Shown in pieces: positions 7,095-7,842 of a stretch of DNA of 7,842 bases (positions within the stretch are counted from its first letter, which is position 1; each line of letters opens with the position of its first letter). The notes under the pieces are model-generated. The model searched no databases and was not told where the DNA came from. It saw only the letters and a list, made by a program, of their open reading frames with translations. A program made the translations under genes and the position numbers. Source of the stretch: Bacteroidales bacterium (GTDB taxonomy: Bacteria; Bacteroidota; Bacteroidia; Bacteroidales; VadinHA17). The DNA is taken from positions 1 to 7,842 of the forward strand of contig JAKEGI010000065.1 of NCBI GenBank assembly GCA_022615595.1, in the 5' to 3' direction.

Positions 7095-7129
7095 AGATAT
7101 TAACTTATGGTTTGTCCATGTTAATATCT
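7095..7129 (+). terminator. Strong AT-rich hairpin: GH130 terminator or KamA leader hairpin
   Basis: AGATATTAAC (7095-7104) pairs perfectly with GTTAATATCT (7120-7129). After a two-base bulge, ATGG (7107-7110) pairs with CCAT (7116-7119) around a TTTGT loop. The stem is thus 14 bp and is followed by TTTG. Only a short T-run follows and the stem is AT-rich, so it is not a textbook terminator. It lies 95 bases past the GH130 stop. Because a promoter element ends at 7088, it could instead form the 5' end of the KamA transcript. Confidence 0.5.
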
Positions 7130-7254
7130 TTTGACCCGGAGACATATACCAGATATAGCATTATTTATCTTAGACGAAAATTTTATAACATTTATTAATA
7201 ACGAAATAACAGTAATTAAAAACCAGAAAAAAGGTAAGTTTTATTTACCGAAGT

Positions 7255-7842
7255 ATGAACGCTAACAGGAAAGAGGCTACGGTTGCTCATGTTGAGAACC
7301 GCCTCATGGGCTGCTCCTCGGAAGAGGAGCCTGGCGCGGGTACCATGATCTTCCCGCAGATCGGATCCCACGATAATTTAGTTAGCAACCGGAGTTCGGA
7401 ATTCATACGCCGCTACTTCCCCCTAACAAATGCTGATTCATGGAATGACTGGAGATGGCAGTTACGCAACTCCTTTACAACTGCTGAGGCTTTATCACGT
7501 GTCATGAGGCTGACAGATGACGAGACACATGCTCTCAACAGTCTGAAGAACAGGTTACCCCTCAGGATCACTCCATACTATCTCTCACTCATTTACGATG
7601 CGGCACCGGAGAGTGCCCTGCGCCGGACTATGATTCCTTCTTTCAGTGAACTTACTATCACTGATGCCGAGAAGGCTGACCCGCTCGATGAGATGGGCAG
7701 CAGTCCTGTGCCTGGCATTATTCACCGTTACCCAGACAGGGCCCTGTTTACCGTGACCCAGTTCTGCTCATCGTACTGCAGGTATTGTACCAGGTCACAC
7801 TCTGTAGGCAAGCTCGGCCATCTCACCAAAGGTGAATGGGAA
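7255..7842 (+). CDS. KamA-family radical SAM aminomutase (lysine 2,3-aminomutase-like), 5' part
   Basis: An open frame from ATG 7255 runs past the window edge (196 residues seen). WNDWRWQLRN (63-72), LPLRITPYYLSLI (101-113), DPLDE (142-146), SPVPGIIHRYPDR (150-162) and the [4Fe-4S]-binding C171-SSY-C175-RY-C178 are characteristic of lysine 2,3-aminomutases, which use SAM and PLP to shift an amino group from C2 to C3. After the cysteines the sequence is TRSHSVGK, where canonical clostridial and Porphyromonas KamA have TRRRFAGQ; the first Arg (Arg180), linked to substrate carboxylate binding, is kept. This suggests a divergent KamA subgroup, so the substrate is open. The PLP lysine and substrate aspartates lie beyond the edge. 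The N-terminus is some 40 residues longer than in canonical KamA; an alternative start is ATG 7345 (Met31), just before IFPQIGS. No signal peptide. Confidence 0.85.
   Translation, partial: MNANRKEATVAHVENRLMGCSSEEEPGAGTMIFPQIGSHDNLVSNRSSEFIRRYFPLTNADSWNDWRWQLRNSFTTAEALSRVMRLTDDETHALNSLKNRLPLRITPYYLSLIYDAAPESALRRTMIPSFSELTITDAEKADPLDEMGSSPVPGIIHRYPDRALFTVTQFCSSYCRYCTRSHSVGKLGHLTKGEWE

Larger units (their letters stand above)
7000..7254. other. 255-bp AT-rich spacer between GH130 and KamA-like genes
   Basis: No credible gene on either strand; the best small frame (7036-7083) would encode only 15 residues. It holds a TAnnTTTG element, a strong hairpin at 7095-7129, an AT-rich stretch and a weaker hairpin GGTAA/TTACC (7233-7237 with 7245-7249) five bases before the KamA start. 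Confidence 0.6.

Noticed and set aside
7280..7391. Possible small SRP RNA on the minus strand (CCAGG...AGCAGCC flanking a hairpin, with closing stems)
   Set aside because: The apical loop would be TTCC, not the usual GGAA, the distance between CAGG and AGCA is too long for helix 8, and the region is in frame with the KamA-like protein. Similarity is probably chance.
1..7842. CRISPR array, tRNA, rRNA, insertion sequence or phage features
   Set aside because: No spaced direct repeats, transposase or integrase motifs, or cloverleaf-like segments were seen on either strand.

Overview
The window looks like a piece of chromosome from a member of the Bacteroidota, probably Bacteroidales or a near relative. 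Three lines of evidence support this. Five intergenic sites match the Bacteroidota -7 promoter element TAnnTTTG at plausible distances from starts. Clear Shine-Dalgarno sequences are absent. The gene content (sulfatase, GH18 lipoprotein, GH130 mannosylglucose phosphorylase, bacterial VTC-domain protein) is typical of glycan-degrading Bacteroidota. The organism assignment is inference; there is no rRNA or other phylogenetic marker.

Layout from left to right. (1) Bases 1-451, minus strand: the N-terminal 150 residues of a VTC/CYTH-type polyphosphate polymerase-domain protein, cut by the window edge. It starts at a TTG and has its own promoter in the 64-bp gap. (2) Bases 516-2042, minus: a complete exported sulfatase of the serine type (Ser-Ala-Pro-Ser-Arg). 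A 157-bp divergent spacer follows, holding two opposed promoter elements and a perfect 10-bp hairpin in the sulfatase leader. (3) Bases 2200-3102, plus: an EamA/DMT-family transporter, convergent with (4). (4) Bases 3109-4518, minus: a MATE-family transporter, translationally coupled to the gene upstream of it. (5) Bases 4518-5687, minus: a GH18 chitinase-like lipoprotein. (6) Bases 5800-6999, plus: a cytoplasmic GH130 4-O-beta-mannosylglucose phosphorylase, divergent from GH18. (7) A 255-bp spacer with a promoter element and a strong AT-rich hairpin. (8) Bases 7255-7842, plus: the first 196 residues of a KamA-family radical SAM aminomutase, cut by the right edge.

Functionally this is mostly a set of small independent transcription units. 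Carbohydrate work dominates: sulfate removal outside the cytoplasm, beta-GlcNAc polymer hydrolysis at the envelope, and phosphorolysis of Man-Glc in the cytoplasm. No SusC/SusD pair, regulator or mannanase is present, so this is not a canonical polysaccharide utilisation locus. The only clear operon is GH18-MATE.

I did not find a convincing new multi-gene system. The points most worth following are the hairpin at 7095-7129, the unusual N-terminal region and cluster surroundings of the KamA-like protein, the sulfatase leader hairpin, and the orphan setting of the GH130 gene.
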